From Elysia marginata (Eukaryota; Mollusca; Gastropoda; Plakobranchidae), in assembly GCA_019649035.1 (NCBI GenBank), contig BMAT01004048.1, positions 124,097 through 165,849 on the forward strand: 41,753 nt of DNA, written 5' to 3'. A program made the translations under genes and the position numbers. Shown here piece after piece: positions 11,996 through 22,934 of this stretch. The notes under the pieces are model-generated. The model did not search any database. It saw only the letters and a program-made list of their open reading frames with translations, and was not told the origin of the DNA. How positions within the stretch are numbered: the stretch's first letter is position 1; the number at the start of each line of letters is the position of its first letter.

Positions 11996-13140
11996 AAAAC
12001 TTTGAAGAAATTTTAAAAGCAGGTGTGGTAGATAATTTTCCTGGAAATCCAAAGACTCTTAACGGCATGATATTATTAAAATTCAGTGGAAAAATATTAA
12101 AGTTTGTTTTAATTCTAAATAATTATAGAGAAAAAAGAGGAGTGGAAAGGGTCAAAACTTTAATGGCGTTTTCATGAATCAACATTTCTGACGTCGGGTT
12201 CATTTTGTCCCTTGCGGGACATCGATATTTGATAATCGAAAGTGTTATTTGACTTTTAAAAACTTGAAAAGCTGGCAATCTAGTTATTTTTTTATCTTAC
12301 TAAAATAATCCATTCGGGGAATGATCTCTAAACTGCAACCTAAAGGTTGGAAGAAGAGCGCCATCATATATACCAGTAGTATTTGCCAACCAGACTGTAG
12401 GCTTGACTTTAGTTATTACAGCTCACTATCGGTTTAACATTTCCTGCTTCTCTTAATTTAACTAAGCCAAAAGAAAGAGCATTACTTTCGCAACCAGTAT
12501 AAATGAGTTTGGTGTCTCAATTTTCGACATTTCAGGGCGTTTCTGTTTTGAACAATACATTTTCTGAGTTTTCAAACATAAAAAATATCATTTAAGTATG
12601 AGTATATTGTTGATAGATTGGACATTTTTATTAATTTAGAAAAAGGTTAGGAAGAAAAATATCTGCAAAGCAAATTTTCAAATTCGAATGCCACACATAC
12701 GGCTCATTTTCACTGTTTGCTAGACACTAATTAATTAAATTATGTGGCGATATTTGAAAGCGGAAGTATTTATTTATAGCTATAAGATTCCTAAGATCGA
12801 TTGAAACGTTAACTTAATGCGTGTGCAATTACTAAGGTTTGTCTATTTGATTTATGTTATTTTAAATACTGACTTAACTTCGCAAAAGTAATCATAGTCT
12901 ATTCAATTCAGAGTCTTGAAAAATAAAGAAGCTCGCCACAGCTACACAACAGTTTGTTTTTTTTTATAACAAAAAAAAATCCATAAAACATTTTGCACTT
13001 TCTAAAAACACAGTTTATGTTGTAAGTATATCTACAACTCTCTAGAAGTTGTTTCGTAGTATATCCTTAAGTATTACGTAAAACTGTTAAAAGAGGCTAA
13101 CATTTACTTGAAAAAAAACCACAAAGCTTAATTTTTATTA
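11996..13140. other. AT-rich unassigned DNA
   Basis: No gene or clear repeat is supported. Confidence 0.5.
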
Positions 13141-13142
13141 CG

Positions 13143-13591
13143 ATGCTTAACCCGCTGCTTTCACAGTTGTGTCTTGCAAGTAATCCGATAACGGGTAGAT
13201 TTGCCTGGCCTGCAAGACAACAGCTGGCATCAATCTTAGTTAGGACACTATGGCCTGACATTGTCTGGGCAGGTCGAATTCAAGGAACGGAAAAACAAAG
13301 CGGGGAAATAAAACTGTTTGTATTTTATCCGCAGGATTTTAAAAAGTATCTAAATCATAATCCCCTTGGTAAAAGGTTTTTCTCAGCTTGTCTCCTGTGA
13401 AAAAAAAAACCCGGTCAAATTTGATTTCCTGTCAAATGTCGGTAGCCTTTTGTGTCCCGTTCCAGTTTTTGGACGCGTTTAAAGTATTGTCAAATTGCAA
13501 TGTTACATTGTACAAGTATAAAAGTTCTGACGTAAATGTACCGTCTGGTGCGGAATTGTATACAAAAAGTGATCCAAGAGCGTTTTTTTAA
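13143..13591 (+). other. Two weak overlapping frames, unrecognised
   Basis: Two plus-strand frames (85 and 67 codons, at 13143-13400 and 13388-13591) overlap in a segment slightly richer in G and C. Neither product contains a motif I recognise, and neither shows convincing splice or initiation signals. They may be chance frames or a fragment of an unknown repeat. Confidence 0.2.
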
Positions 13592-13616
13592 AGCTAGCTG
13601 TTTAATATTTTTTCCT

Positions 13617-13677
13617 ATCGTGCCCCATTAAAGGGATGTGCAATCTGCCAGAAGGAAGGCGGAAGAGATTAGTGTTT
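13617..13677 (+). repeat. Dispersed repeat Z, copy 1
   Basis: About 60 bp from TCGTGCC through GAAGGCGGAAGAGATTAGT match a second copy at 18570-18628 in the same orientation. The strongest stretch is AAGGAAGGCGGAAGAGATTA, identical in both. Similarity fades on either side, so this is a fragment of an interspersed repeat of unknown class. Confidence 0.65.
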
Positions 13678-15999
13678 CTAAAGATGTGATGTAGATTTAG
13701 GTCAGAACAATTATGACAGTTAGACACCGTTGGTTAAGTTGAGAGCTCATATTCCTTTTTTTCTAGACAATTATGGGATAAATAGGAATTTTCAGACGAT
13801 TAATTCAGAAAAATTTTTTTACAATCAATATTTAGCGACAGTTTGTGAATTCTGATAGGATCTAGTTTAATATTGCGCAAAGTTAAAGGACATGAATAGA
13901 AAAAGACATAAGTCAATTTAAATCATCTTGCAACTTATGATAAATACAAATAAGGCTGATATTCTTAAATCCGACTGGAACTAACGACTAATCAAATGTT
14001 TAAATACCCTAGAAAACAAAAATGTCTCTGTTCATAAACACTTTGAAAAAGGACACTGAATGCAAAATGACAATGCAATAATATTATATTGTATCCCAAT
14101 TATACATTCATAATTCATAAGTTTTGAGGTTCACAGAAATTATGTTTATTAACACCATTGTCGTTATAACCTTGGCCTTTTAGTCACCCAAATGTGCATA
14201 TACCTTTGTAAATATTATATTGTGTCTTGGTGTATTTTAGTGGCAAGAACTAGGCTAAAATTAGTACAGAATATAAAAAAAAATTTTTGCTCTTCTTATG
14301 AAGATAATTATTTACCTTGCGGCCAGTCTTTCAGAACATAAAATTTTTATACTACATACACCCTAGCATTAAAAAACGGGTTGAATCTTCTCATTTCGAT
14401 GATTTTAGCAATATAAACTAATTCTTATTCTGCATTTTCTTACAATAGCATATTTGAACACAATAAAAATCAATAACTACTACAACTATTTTTGTTCAGT
14501 TGATGTAAAAAAGTAATGGAATTTGTTTTGGTTTTGTTAAACTGCTTTAACAACTGTGTTTTTTCTTGTGTTATAAACAAGAACTATAAAATTTCATGAA
14601 CTTTTATTACAAAAAACGGTACAAATTTAAAATAAGGAAATAGTAAATTTATGCTAAATATTCCAAATTTCTGTCGATTAAGTTTCTGAAATACAGTTGT
14701 TTATTTCAAAGCTCTTAAATGAAAATACAAAAACAAAATAATACCTGGAAAGTTCCTTTGAAATCCAAGGTAGCTGTTATTTTCTTGCTGCCCTGGCAAA
14801 AAAAAAAGCAAAACTACAAAATAAAACAATTTCTTAATTAAGGGCTCTGTGGAGAAACGAACAGCCCACCAAACGTTCTCTCAACTAATTTAAAATCTTA
14901 ATTTGTAGCAGGAAGTGTCCTAAATGTCAGTTCTGTTTTCATACGTTGTAGTATAAAAGAGTTGGTATTCTTACAAAAATGTGGGTTGCATAGTCACATT
15001 ACATTAAAAAAAATACAAACATTACTGTGAACCCCGCAGAAAAATATGAACCAACGGAAAAGCAAAAATTAACAATAATGACAGCAAAACTAACAAAACG
15101 AATGAACAAAAAGTATTAACACTGCTAATCATCCCGGAAGTTTGAAGCGTAAAGCATAGTAAAAATGCAGTAAAAAGGGTTTTCCGTTACAGAATAGCTT
15201 TTACACAACAAAATAATATATTCATGATTTTATTTCCTGCGAAAAAATCAAACCTGAGCCGAGAGTCTATATAATTCACAAATGAGACAGTTCTGCTTAA
15301 AATGATTATAATAAAATGGAGAGGAAAAGAAGTGTGTGAAATATAAACTTATATCATTTAGATAAGTAGACAGGTATAGAGAATAATGAAAGATGGTCGA
15401 CCAACATAACCAAAAGTACGCATTTCCGGTGAAAGTTTCATCCCATCTTATGAACGAAACACGTTATTACTCTTCAGTTAAGTAACATGCTACACAAAAT
15501 TGAAAGCAGGAAGCTCCAAGATATCTGAAACCTTTTCGCTCAAAGAGCCGACAAAGGCCTAGAGGAAGGGAAAAAAACAAAGACGTTACATAAAGGTTTA
15601 ATGAAGTTGCAAATGTTATTCATTGTATTCAGTTCTTATATTTCCCAGTTGATGTATGGCATGCCGATGAGCAGTCACCAATCTCGTGCCTCCAATGGTA
15701 TCAAGTGCTCATTAATAATAATATTTTGGTTATATAATTTATTCATCGATAGAGGCTACGATCGTTTAAATGACATTACATTAAAGACATAATTATACGA
15801 GCGTATTACAATGTATCTAAGAGCAAAGTAACGTATTTTCCACTGCTCAAGTTCATGCATGAGCTGTTTTTAAATGATGGTGTTAGAACTGATATCCCGT
15901 GTTTATGAGTTTGATATTAAGATTTAGAGGATGTGATTTGCAAGCTGATGTGCTTTATTTATCGCTTCATAAATTTCCTAATTACGGGATAGGCTGCTA
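13678..15999. other. AT-rich unassigned DNA
   Basis: More than 2 kb with no supportable gene, tRNA box or extended repeat. The frame at 15601-15792 has no recognisable content. Confidence 0.5.
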
Positions 16000-16002
16000 C
16001 AA

Positions 16003-16364
16003 TAGAGACCTTTAGCACACGCACCGTGTCTCACTATGCGTACATGAAAATCGGGAAAGCAGATTGAGAAACTATAAAAATACAGACTTTAAGCAGCAAC
16101 ACGTGAGTATGACGCGAACGTCTGTGGCGTCTATTTTTAGAAACTGGTTTCATTATTTTTATAGATTCCTCAATCTGCTTTCCCGATTTTCACGTACGCG
16201 TAGTGCGACACGGTGCGTGTGCTAAAGGTCTCTATTATGAAATGACGCGAACGTCTGTGGGTCTATTTTTAGAAACTGGTTTCATTATTTTTAAGTTTCT
16301 CAATCTGCTTTCCCGATTTTCACGTACGCGTAGTGAGACACGGTGCGTGTGCTAAAGGTCTCTA
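16003..16364. mobile_element. Fold-back MITE with duplicated right arm
   Basis: The left arm (16003 to about 16086) begins TAGAGACCTTTAGCACACGC. Its near-perfect reverse complement ends at 16234 (GTGTGCTAAAGGTCTCTA), giving inverted arms of about 80 bp around a short centre. The centre plus right arm (16111-16234) is then repeated almost exactly at 16244-16364, so the element has one left arm and two tandem right arms. The termini begin with TA, consistent with a TA target as used by Tc1/mariner-type elements. There is no transposase frame, so movement would need help in trans. The family name is not known to me. Confidence 0.85.
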
Positions 16365-16915
16365 ATAATACAAACAACCATTGAGTATGATATTAAAACA
16401 TATATTCCAAGTTACTATAGATTGCATTCGTAATTCTTAGTGCAGTATCATTAAAAAGTTTGTTGTTTTTTTTGTCAGAGATAAGTATAGTATAAAATGA
16501 AAAAAAAAGAATGGTGCTTTCTTTTGTGCTTAACTTCAAATATGGAACAGTGGATAACTTTGCGAATCCTGGAATCATTTCTTCTTTTTTCCACGTAAGC
16601 AAAAGTGGGGAGCCGAATTATGAAAGAAACGTGAATGAGAGATGAGATCCTTTTTTAATGTTGTTTTTCTGGCGCAGGTCATAGAGATGACTGTCTACGC
16701 GTTTGACAAATGAGGTGTTGTGCAAGTTAATGGAATTTATTGTGATTCCTTCAAAGAATTTGGTGATAAACAAGAAGAATACGCGCTTAGACTGCGGCGA
16801 GAGGAATCTACTCCCAAAAGAATCTTTCAGATCGCAGGGAGATTCTTTTTTACAAGCTGGTAATCTTTACTTACCATTTGCAAACTTGACAACTACAAAA
16901 TGGGCTTTTAAATCT
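16365..16915. other. Unassigned spacer
   Basis: AT-rich DNA between the fold-back element and the CORE-SINE. A 69-codon reverse frame (16393-16602) and the start of a plus frame (16703-17002) lie here. The latter runs into the SINE head and is spurious. Confidence 0.5.
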
Positions 16916-16920
16916 TTGTG

Positions 16921-17250
16921 GAGCAGCGTGGCTCAGTGGTTAGCGCGTCGGACTTGTAACCAGGCGGTCGCGGGTTCGATTCCCAACCACGACGCATGTT
17001 GAAACTGCCTTAGGAAAGCAATTAATCCACACTTTCCAAGGTCCACCTACATGTAAAATGGGTACCTGGCTATAGGCAGTGCTTGATGTTTGTAGAATGT
17101 TAGTATTTGAGCGCCAAATAGGCAGCCGTGCTGTAATGCTCTGAAATATCAGTTGAATTTGCTTTGGAGTGTATTGGCCTGCTGATGGAAATATGTAAAG
17201 TCTTGAGACTGCCTTCGGCGGTGGAAGAACTTTTTGTTTCTATATATACC
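16921..17250 (+). mobile_element. CORE-SINE copy F
   Basis: A tRNA-derived SINE. Box A is TGGCTCAGTGG at 16929-16939 and box B is GGTTCGATTCC at 16973-16983. After CATGTTGAAACTGCCTTAGG comes a CORE-like segment containing ATGTAAAATGGGTACCTGGC at 17051-17070. The body ends near GGCGGTGGAAGAA at about 17230, followed by TATATATA. The order matches the CORE-SINE superfamily (known from vertebrate MIR and from several invertebrates), in which the segment after the tRNA head is conserved. A second copy lies 520 bp downstream in the opposite orientation. No clear target duplication was found. Confidence 0.88.
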
Positions 17251-17689
17251 ATTGAATGTGTTGAAACACCTCATCGTCTAGCTCATCACTTGAATGACAC
17301 CATTATTTATAAGTTAATATATTGAGACAAAAAGATAACACTATTATCCCCAAAATTAATTTTAAAAAAATGAAAAAAGAGACAGACAGAGAAGGAAGCT
17401 GAGATTTGGTTTTCATTTTCTAGCCAGAGATAAAAGATGGGCATGAAAGAGGAAAAGATACCAGTGCGAATTCATTTTAAGTTGAATGCAAGGCTGAAGA
17501 CCACCATGAGCGCAGCAGGAGATGTGTGGGGACAACACTTCCCTTGGCGAAAACAATAGGTGAAGTTTGTCCTGATCTCAGCCTATAGTTAAGAGATTTT
17601 TAATAAGAGTTTTAATCCTTCAGTCTTTTGATACATGACACTCGCCATATCAACACAACACCCATAGTGTACGTTACAACCATCCTCCC
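17251..17689. other. Spacer between inverted CORE-SINEs
   Basis: No feature beyond AT-rich sequence is supported. It would form the loop if the flanking SINEs paired in a transcript. Confidence 0.5.
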
Positions 17690-18432
17690 TTTATAAACCT
17701 AAATAATAAATGTATCAAAAATAAGCAGGTCAATATGCAGAGATACATCTTGCTAAAAAATATAGATTTTAGTCTTCCACCGCCGAAACAGTCTCAAGAC
17801 TTTTCAAATTTATCCCAGCTGGCCAATACACATCAAAGCAAATTCAACTCATATTTCAGAGCATTGCAGCACGGCTACCTATAATTATTAGGCACTCAGA
17901 TACTAACATTCCACAAATTTTAAGCACTGCCTATAGCCAGGTACCCATTTTACAGATGGGTGAACTGAGGAAATTGGATAAATTGCTTTCCTAAGGTAGT
18001 TACAACATGCGTAGTGGTTGGGAATCGAACCCGCGACCGCCGGATCACAATCCGACGCGCTAACCACTGTGCCACGCTGCTCAACACAATGTTCATGTAA
18101 AGACATTAATAATTTACGTTCCAGAGTGACATCTTGCTTAACCTAATGCTCGACATAGCAACCCTAATAATGAAGATTTAAGCATGCCACGTGTCTGAGG
18201 TACATTTTGCTCTATATAATACTCGTGTAAAATCCTTAATAATTTAAGCATGCCACGGTTCAGAGTGACATCTTGCTCAACATAATACTCAATATAGCAA
18301 CCCTAATAATGAAATTTTAAACATGCCTCGTTTCACATATACATATTGCTAAACATGATAGAAACTTAATAAATCATGTATAAAGATGAGCATACCACTC
18401 ACGCCTCAGAGTAACATCTTGCTCAACAATGA
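17690..18432 (+). repeat. Degenerate ~70-bp satellite, interrupted by a SINE
   Basis: The motif ACATCTTGCT(C)AACATAATACTC recurs with its TTGC at 17750, 18134, 18207, 18273, 18346 and 18419. Outside the SINE the spacings are 73, 66, 73 and 73. Units also share CCTAATAATGAA and TTTAAGCATGCCACG. The first unit is separated from the rest by the CORE-SINE at 17771-18082. Removing that SINE restores a normal ...CATCTTGCT/CAACACAATG... junction. It is a small minisatellite array of about six diverged units. Confidence 0.85.
17771..18082 (-). mobile_element. CORE-SINE copy G, reverse
   Basis: Read on the minus strand this is a full-length relative of copy F. The head carries GTGGCACAGTGGTTAGCGCG and box B GGTTCGATTCCC (complement of 18019-18030). 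The CORE segment includes CCTCAGTTCACCCATCTG followed by TAAAATGGGTACC (complement of 17941-17970). That stretch is strikingly close to the CORE of mammalian MIR, where the corresponding order is CTCAGTTTCCTCATCTGTAAAATGGG in two adjoining pieces. The copy sits inside a satellite array and ends near GGCGGTGGAAGACTAAAA. The flanks suggest a short AGCA-type target duplication, but this is not certain. Confidence 0.9.
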
Positions 18433-18569
18433 TGCTGGCCTAAATCTCTCGGGCATTGGGAAAAAACATTAACCCCTTTCGCCTTTTTTTGCAGATCGCT
18501 CATCTCTCTGAGCAGCACAATTGAAATTGTAAGGTAAATACATCTTTTGCGGCGTAACACGTTTTCTTG

Positions 18570-18628
18570 TCGTGCCACAGAAAGAGATGCGGAATCTGTA
18601 AAAGGAAGGCGGAAGAGATTAGTCGTTA
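18570..18628 (+). repeat. Dispersed repeat Z, copy 2
   Basis: Matches 13617-13677 in the same orientation, with AAGGAAGGCGGAAGAGATTA identical. An incidental reverse frame (18423-18632) crosses it. Confidence 0.65.
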
Positions 18629-20394
18629 TCAAGCAAGAAGCATAATCGAGAGATTAAAGTCAAAACTTTAAAGTCAAAATTGGCTTATTACTTTTAAGGT
18701 TTGAAACGAACTTAAAGATTTTACCTTTTTACAAATCATTACCATTTGTAAGTTATATAATGCAGTTTCTTTAAAGTTCAAAGTGAAACATTAAACAACC
18801 TCTCCATGTATTACAAATTGTTGCCCTTGCTGAATGAAAAAAAATACTGAGTATTGGTTTCGGTTCAGTGTTTGGTTTACATGTAAATATGTTTGGAAAT
18901 TAAAAAAAAAAACAACAAGATAATACACATGATGCCTAAATATCTTATAGCGTCTACATTGTATTAACTTTACCGTTAATTTAAAGAAAAAGAAAATAAC
19001 TTCGATATTCACACTCTAGGAAGGAAATCGTTAAACAAATATGTAGTCATATTTGGGAAGTTCACAAGTCTAGCCAGTAAAATTAACTTCAGACAATAAT
19101 TTATTTTCTAGAATTGATTATTGTGTTTGTCAGGCAAACGTCTAAAGCCTGTTATAATTATGGCTGTACGTTAAAATCCAACAGGTCTATCCATCTTCTC
19201 TGTCGGCAAAAGAAAAAGGGTATTTTTTGTCTCACTGTTTTATAAAAAAAAACTAAATGAATTATTGTTGAAAATATGAAATGCATGGAAACCTCTAAGT
19301 AACTAAGCAGGGTTTTGAAATCAATATCGCAGCCACAGGCGTCATTTTTTGCATTCACGACTTTTTCTGTAAACAAAAAACAAAAAGAAAAAGAAAATGT
19401 TAAAGAAGAAGTACTGCGTGAAAGCATGGGCCGATTTCTGTTCAGTTATCTTTGAAGAAGCTTTATAAGATCCTAAATACTAGTTACAAAGACGCAGCCG
19501 GTCATAGGTGCCAGCCGTGCTATAGTTTCATTAAAGCAAGAAGATGTCAAATAGTCTTCATAGTTAGTTTTTGTCGATCTACTTAAGTCTTATTTTATTC
19601 CTAAGGTTTTTCGTTATTGTGTTCTGTCCTTTTATTATATAATAAACATGCTAAAGATAACAAAAACTCTGTTCCTTTAAGATATAATGTGATTTGGGAA
19701 CTAAAAAAACTTAAGAGACAGCCCTGCACGTGAATATCAAATATATAACGTATTTTTAAGGAAAACGTCTGTTGTGGTGCGAGGCTAAACCTATCGACGA
19801 TGCTATATAGGCGTAAGCAAATAAAACCCAACATTTGAGATTCATGATAAGGACAGAAGTTTTTTAAGTGCAATTTTTACGTATAAGTTCAATGAAGCGA
19901 TGGGATCAAGCCAACATAAAATTTTGGATAATTAGAAGACTCAACACTTTTTCTGCACTATTAAAGCCAAGCTAAATTGTATAGCGGATCGGTTTCAGAC
20001 TTGCGTTATCCGTTGCTTTAAAATAATAAACACCAGTTTGTACTGTCACTATGAATAAAAGAATCAACAGTTCTCTTTGAAATCTAAGTAATTACAAATC
20101 ATAGTTTTTGCGACTAAACCTGTTTTGAAACCAATAAAGTTTAGATTTGCTTTGTATCAACAATTTTTGTGTGTTGTAGACATCAAAGCATAATTTTTTT
20201 TCTTGAAAAAAAAATTGCTATAACTGGAAGCGATGACACGAACAACCAGGAATGTTTTTACTCTAGATGAATCCTAAACAATTATTGTGCTAAGTCTTTG
20301 TGTCTCCACAAAATATGACAAAAATTTAACATGTTGAACTAATCTACTGCCTTAAAAAAATAACAAGATATCCGTTTTTTATCTTTCAAGTCTT
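18629..20394. other. AT-rich unassigned DNA
   Basis: No supportable gene. Several reverse frames of 70-90 codons (18791-19873) are Phe/Ile-rich translations of A-rich DNA without motifs. Confidence 0.5.
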
Positions 20395-20535
20395 AGGAAA
20401 AAAACCAGAAAAGTCCCTTGAGACATACGAAAGTAAAACGGATATAACAAGTTAAGACTAATCAGCGCGTCGATGATAAGTTTACAATGTTATCACATCA
20501 GCTTAACTTTGTCTGGCAGAAGGGAAAAATAAAAG
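20395..20535 (+). repeat. Dispersed repeat X, copy 1
   Basis: About 140 bp beginning AAAGTCCCTTGAGACATAC match 33738-33880 in the same orientation. The copies share GATGATAAGTTTACAAT / CTGATGAGTTCACAAT, TATCACATCAGCTTAACTTT / CATCAGATAGGCTTCGTCTT and a following CTGGC-(A)GG-GGGA segment. Identity is moderate with small indels. It is an old interspersed repeat whose ends and class are not determined. Confidence 0.65.
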
Positions 20536-20681
20536 TAAAATAGAGGTCCGAAGAGGCTAAGGCAAAACTGATTCTTGACACATTTTGAGTGTAGAAACTC
20601 AAGGCTGATAGAAGTTCTAAGCCTTTATATTGCGGTGACCTAGGGCATGATGCTTGAACTATGTACTTTTGTACGAGTTGT

Positions 20682-20716
20682 GAGTGTGTGAGTGTGAGTG
20701 TGGAAGGGGGGGGTGG
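20682..20716 (+). repeat. (GTGTGA)-like and poly-G low-complexity tract
   Basis: GAGTGTGTGAGTGTGAGTGTGG is split by short variants and followed by eight or more G. It is a small simple repeat. Confidence 0.7.
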
Positions 20717-20759
20717 TTGTGTAGATTCAGAGCAGCATAAATACAAAGTTTAAACACCA

Positions 20760-21420
20760 CGATCAATTTTAAACATCGCTGAATCAGTTTTTTTTTTCGT
20801 TTAAGATAAGTTTGTTCCTTGATTTTGCATTAAGTCTATGACGATAATTTTGATATCAATGTTAACAAAAAAAACTGCATCTCATGCCCTGCTTCCTTGA
20901 GCTTCAACATGACTTTGCAGGTCGGTCGAGGCTTTAAAACTTATAGTTATCATCAGCCTCACCCAAAACAAAGAAAGCTTTATTAAAATTACTGCTACAA
21001 TTATAATAAGTCTTCATGGATATCAACGAGTCCCATGTTTTGTTACTAAAAAAAAGTTTTGAAAAATTTAACGTAAACCCATCAATCTCTCTAACTTAAA
21101 GAAAACTTGTACTTGGTTTCTGTAACCTGTTTGTAAAGAATTTGGGTCTAACATATTTCATTATAATCTCATGATACATTTGGAAAAAACCCACTAACTT
21201 TGTACCCTCTGTTAAACAGAATGAAATTACGTGTAAGAATTTGTTTCATGCTGTACTGTACATGAATCATACCAACACAGAATTAAAAAAAAGAAGATCA
21301 AATCAACATGTCTTTTAAAAGCTTGGCTGACATTAGAGTACTGAGGCACTTGTTATAAAAAAGAACTTAAATTTTAATACAGGCCAGACTTACAGCATGT
21401 TTTCTCGCAGCCTCTGCCAC
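20760..21420. other. AT-rich unassigned DNA
   Basis: No gene or repeat beyond short homopolymers is supported. Confidence 0.5.
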
Positions 21421-21422
21421 TT

Positions 21423-21691
21423 GCGACCCGGAATTGATTGAAGGGTATTTTTACAAGCCCAATTCCACTTCAAAGGTGCTCTCAAGGCTTGGGTCCCAAT
21501 GACAATTTACGGGCTGCCACCTAGAGACTAGCGGGGATACCATGACTTAGCCTCAGCCGGTCACATTATACTGACACCGACCCAACCAGTAGGGGCCCGG
21601 ACTGTGCTCGGCTGTGTTTCGAACCCGCGACCTCTTGGCCACGGAGCGAGGCCACTACCAACTGAGCTATCTAGGCCCCCGCGACCCGGAA
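21423..21691 (-). mobile_element. SINE-3 copy, reverse, with perfect 11-bp TSD
   Basis: The body (21434-21680, minus) begins GGGGGCCTAGATAGCTCAGT, with box A TAGCTCAGTTGG and box B CGGGTTCGAAA, and ends in a CAATCAATC-type tail. GCGACCCGGAA lies exactly at 21423-21433 and 21681-21691, a perfect target duplication. It differs at only about five positions from the copy at 22288-22543, so both are young. The middle contains TCGGTGTCAGTATAATGTGA, shared with SINE-1. A 67-codon plus frame over the head (21604-21807) is a translation artefact. Confidence 0.95.
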
Positions 21692-22275
21692 GAAAGAGAG
21701 ACAGTCACGTCAATTATAATATTCATAATATTCATCAGCGCTCGTTTCATATAAAACTTTATCTTTTCACAGTATACATAATCATTTTGTTTCATAACCA
21801 TAAATAAAAATTCCCTCCCACTTTTTACGTCTCCGCCCTTTCGACTCGCTTTTAGTTTCGAAATATTGTTGTGACAGATCGTTGACTTATTGGTGCATGG
21901 GCCTTGTGCCGTGTTGACGAATCCGTCCGTTTAGTGAGAATTGTGTCAGTGGTTATAAAATAGCCATTCCTACAACAGTATTATTTGCTCATTCAGCCTA
22001 GGAAGAATATAGATCTAGTGTAAATCTAGGCAGGAGAAAAAAACAAATCTTAAACACAATAAACTCTACAGAGACGTAAAGGTACCTTTGTTTTGGGGGA
22101 ATTGACAACTCCCAGTTATTATCTTAAAAATATATAGATACCTGAAAAACAACTGTCGCTTATGATTGTTTCAATACAGATTAAGTTATTTTATAACAAG
22201 TGTCAATTTAATCTGAACGTGGGTAAAAAAAAAACACGTCAAAGAAATTAAACAATTTCAACTTGATCCTGCTGT
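21692..22275. other. Spacer between inverted SINE-3 copies
   Basis: AT-rich DNA with nothing supportable. It separates the two oppositely oriented SINE-3 copies by about 600 bp. Confidence 0.5.
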
Positions 22276-22555
22276 CCATTAAGTTTGGGGGGCCTAGATA
22301 GCTCAGTTGGTAGTGGCTTCGCTCCGTGGCCAAGAGGTCGCGGGTTCGAAACACAGCCGAGCACAGTCCGGGCCCCTACTGGTTGGGTCGGTGTCAGTAT
22401 AATGTGACCGGTTGAGGCTAAGTCATGGTATCCCCGCTTGTCTCTGGGTGGCAGCCCGTAAATTGTCATTGGGACCCAAGCCATGAGAGCACCTTTGAAG
22501 TGGAATTGGGCTTGTAAAAATACCCTTCAATCAATCAATCAAACCAATAAATTTG
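22276..22555 (+). mobile_element. SINE-3 copy, forward, with imperfect TSD
   Basis: The body at 22288-22543 begins GGGGGCCTAGATAGCTCAGT and ends in TCAATCAATCAATCAAA. CCATTAAGTTTG (22276-22287) and CCAATAAATTTG (22544-22555) form a 12-bp target duplication with two mismatches. It is about 98% identical by eye to the reverse copy at 21434-21680. The tRNA-like head should hold an internal pol III promoter. A reverse frame of 78 codons (22248-22484) across it is spurious. Confidence 0.93.
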
Positions 22556-22930
22556 ACTTATATGTACCTAATATGTTATTGTTCCACTCCTCACGTGTTA
22601 CATCCCTTTTTGTTTTCTTTGGTGTTTTTTTTAATTGTTCGATATATTGTTCCCGAACGCCTTGCACCTTTTGCAACAGTTGTATCGCAGTATAAATAAT
22701 AGGAGAGATATTGCTTCACCAAAACATTAGCAACGTTCACAGCAAAATCGCTTATTGACTAACACAATCTAATTCTATAACTGTTTATTACTTGAGATTC
22801 GTTACGGAAAGTCACAATCTGAAATCAAAATACCTGAATACAAGTGTTCATTAGATATTTCCTTAAGATGGTCTTGGATTTAGGGCTTATTCGACCCTAA
22901 CACAAAGCTTTGTAAACAAATATATCATCG
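22556..22930. other. Unassigned spacer
   Basis: No feature is supported. The short frame at 22483-22695 begins inside the SINE and is not a gene. Confidence 0.5.
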
Positions 22931-22934
22931 TCAT

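Noticed and set aside
16929-16990. Possible functional tRNA gene
   Set aside because: Boxes A and B are present, but the sequence continues into a SINE body with other copies in the window and no proper acceptor-stem pairing was seen.
21604-21807. 67-codon frame with a plausible start
   Set aside because: It begins in the SINE-3 head and runs into AT-rich flank.
22288-22360. Possible functional tRNA gene
   Set aside because: It is the SINE-3 head; the same sequence occurs in reverse at 21600-21680 with body and tail attached.
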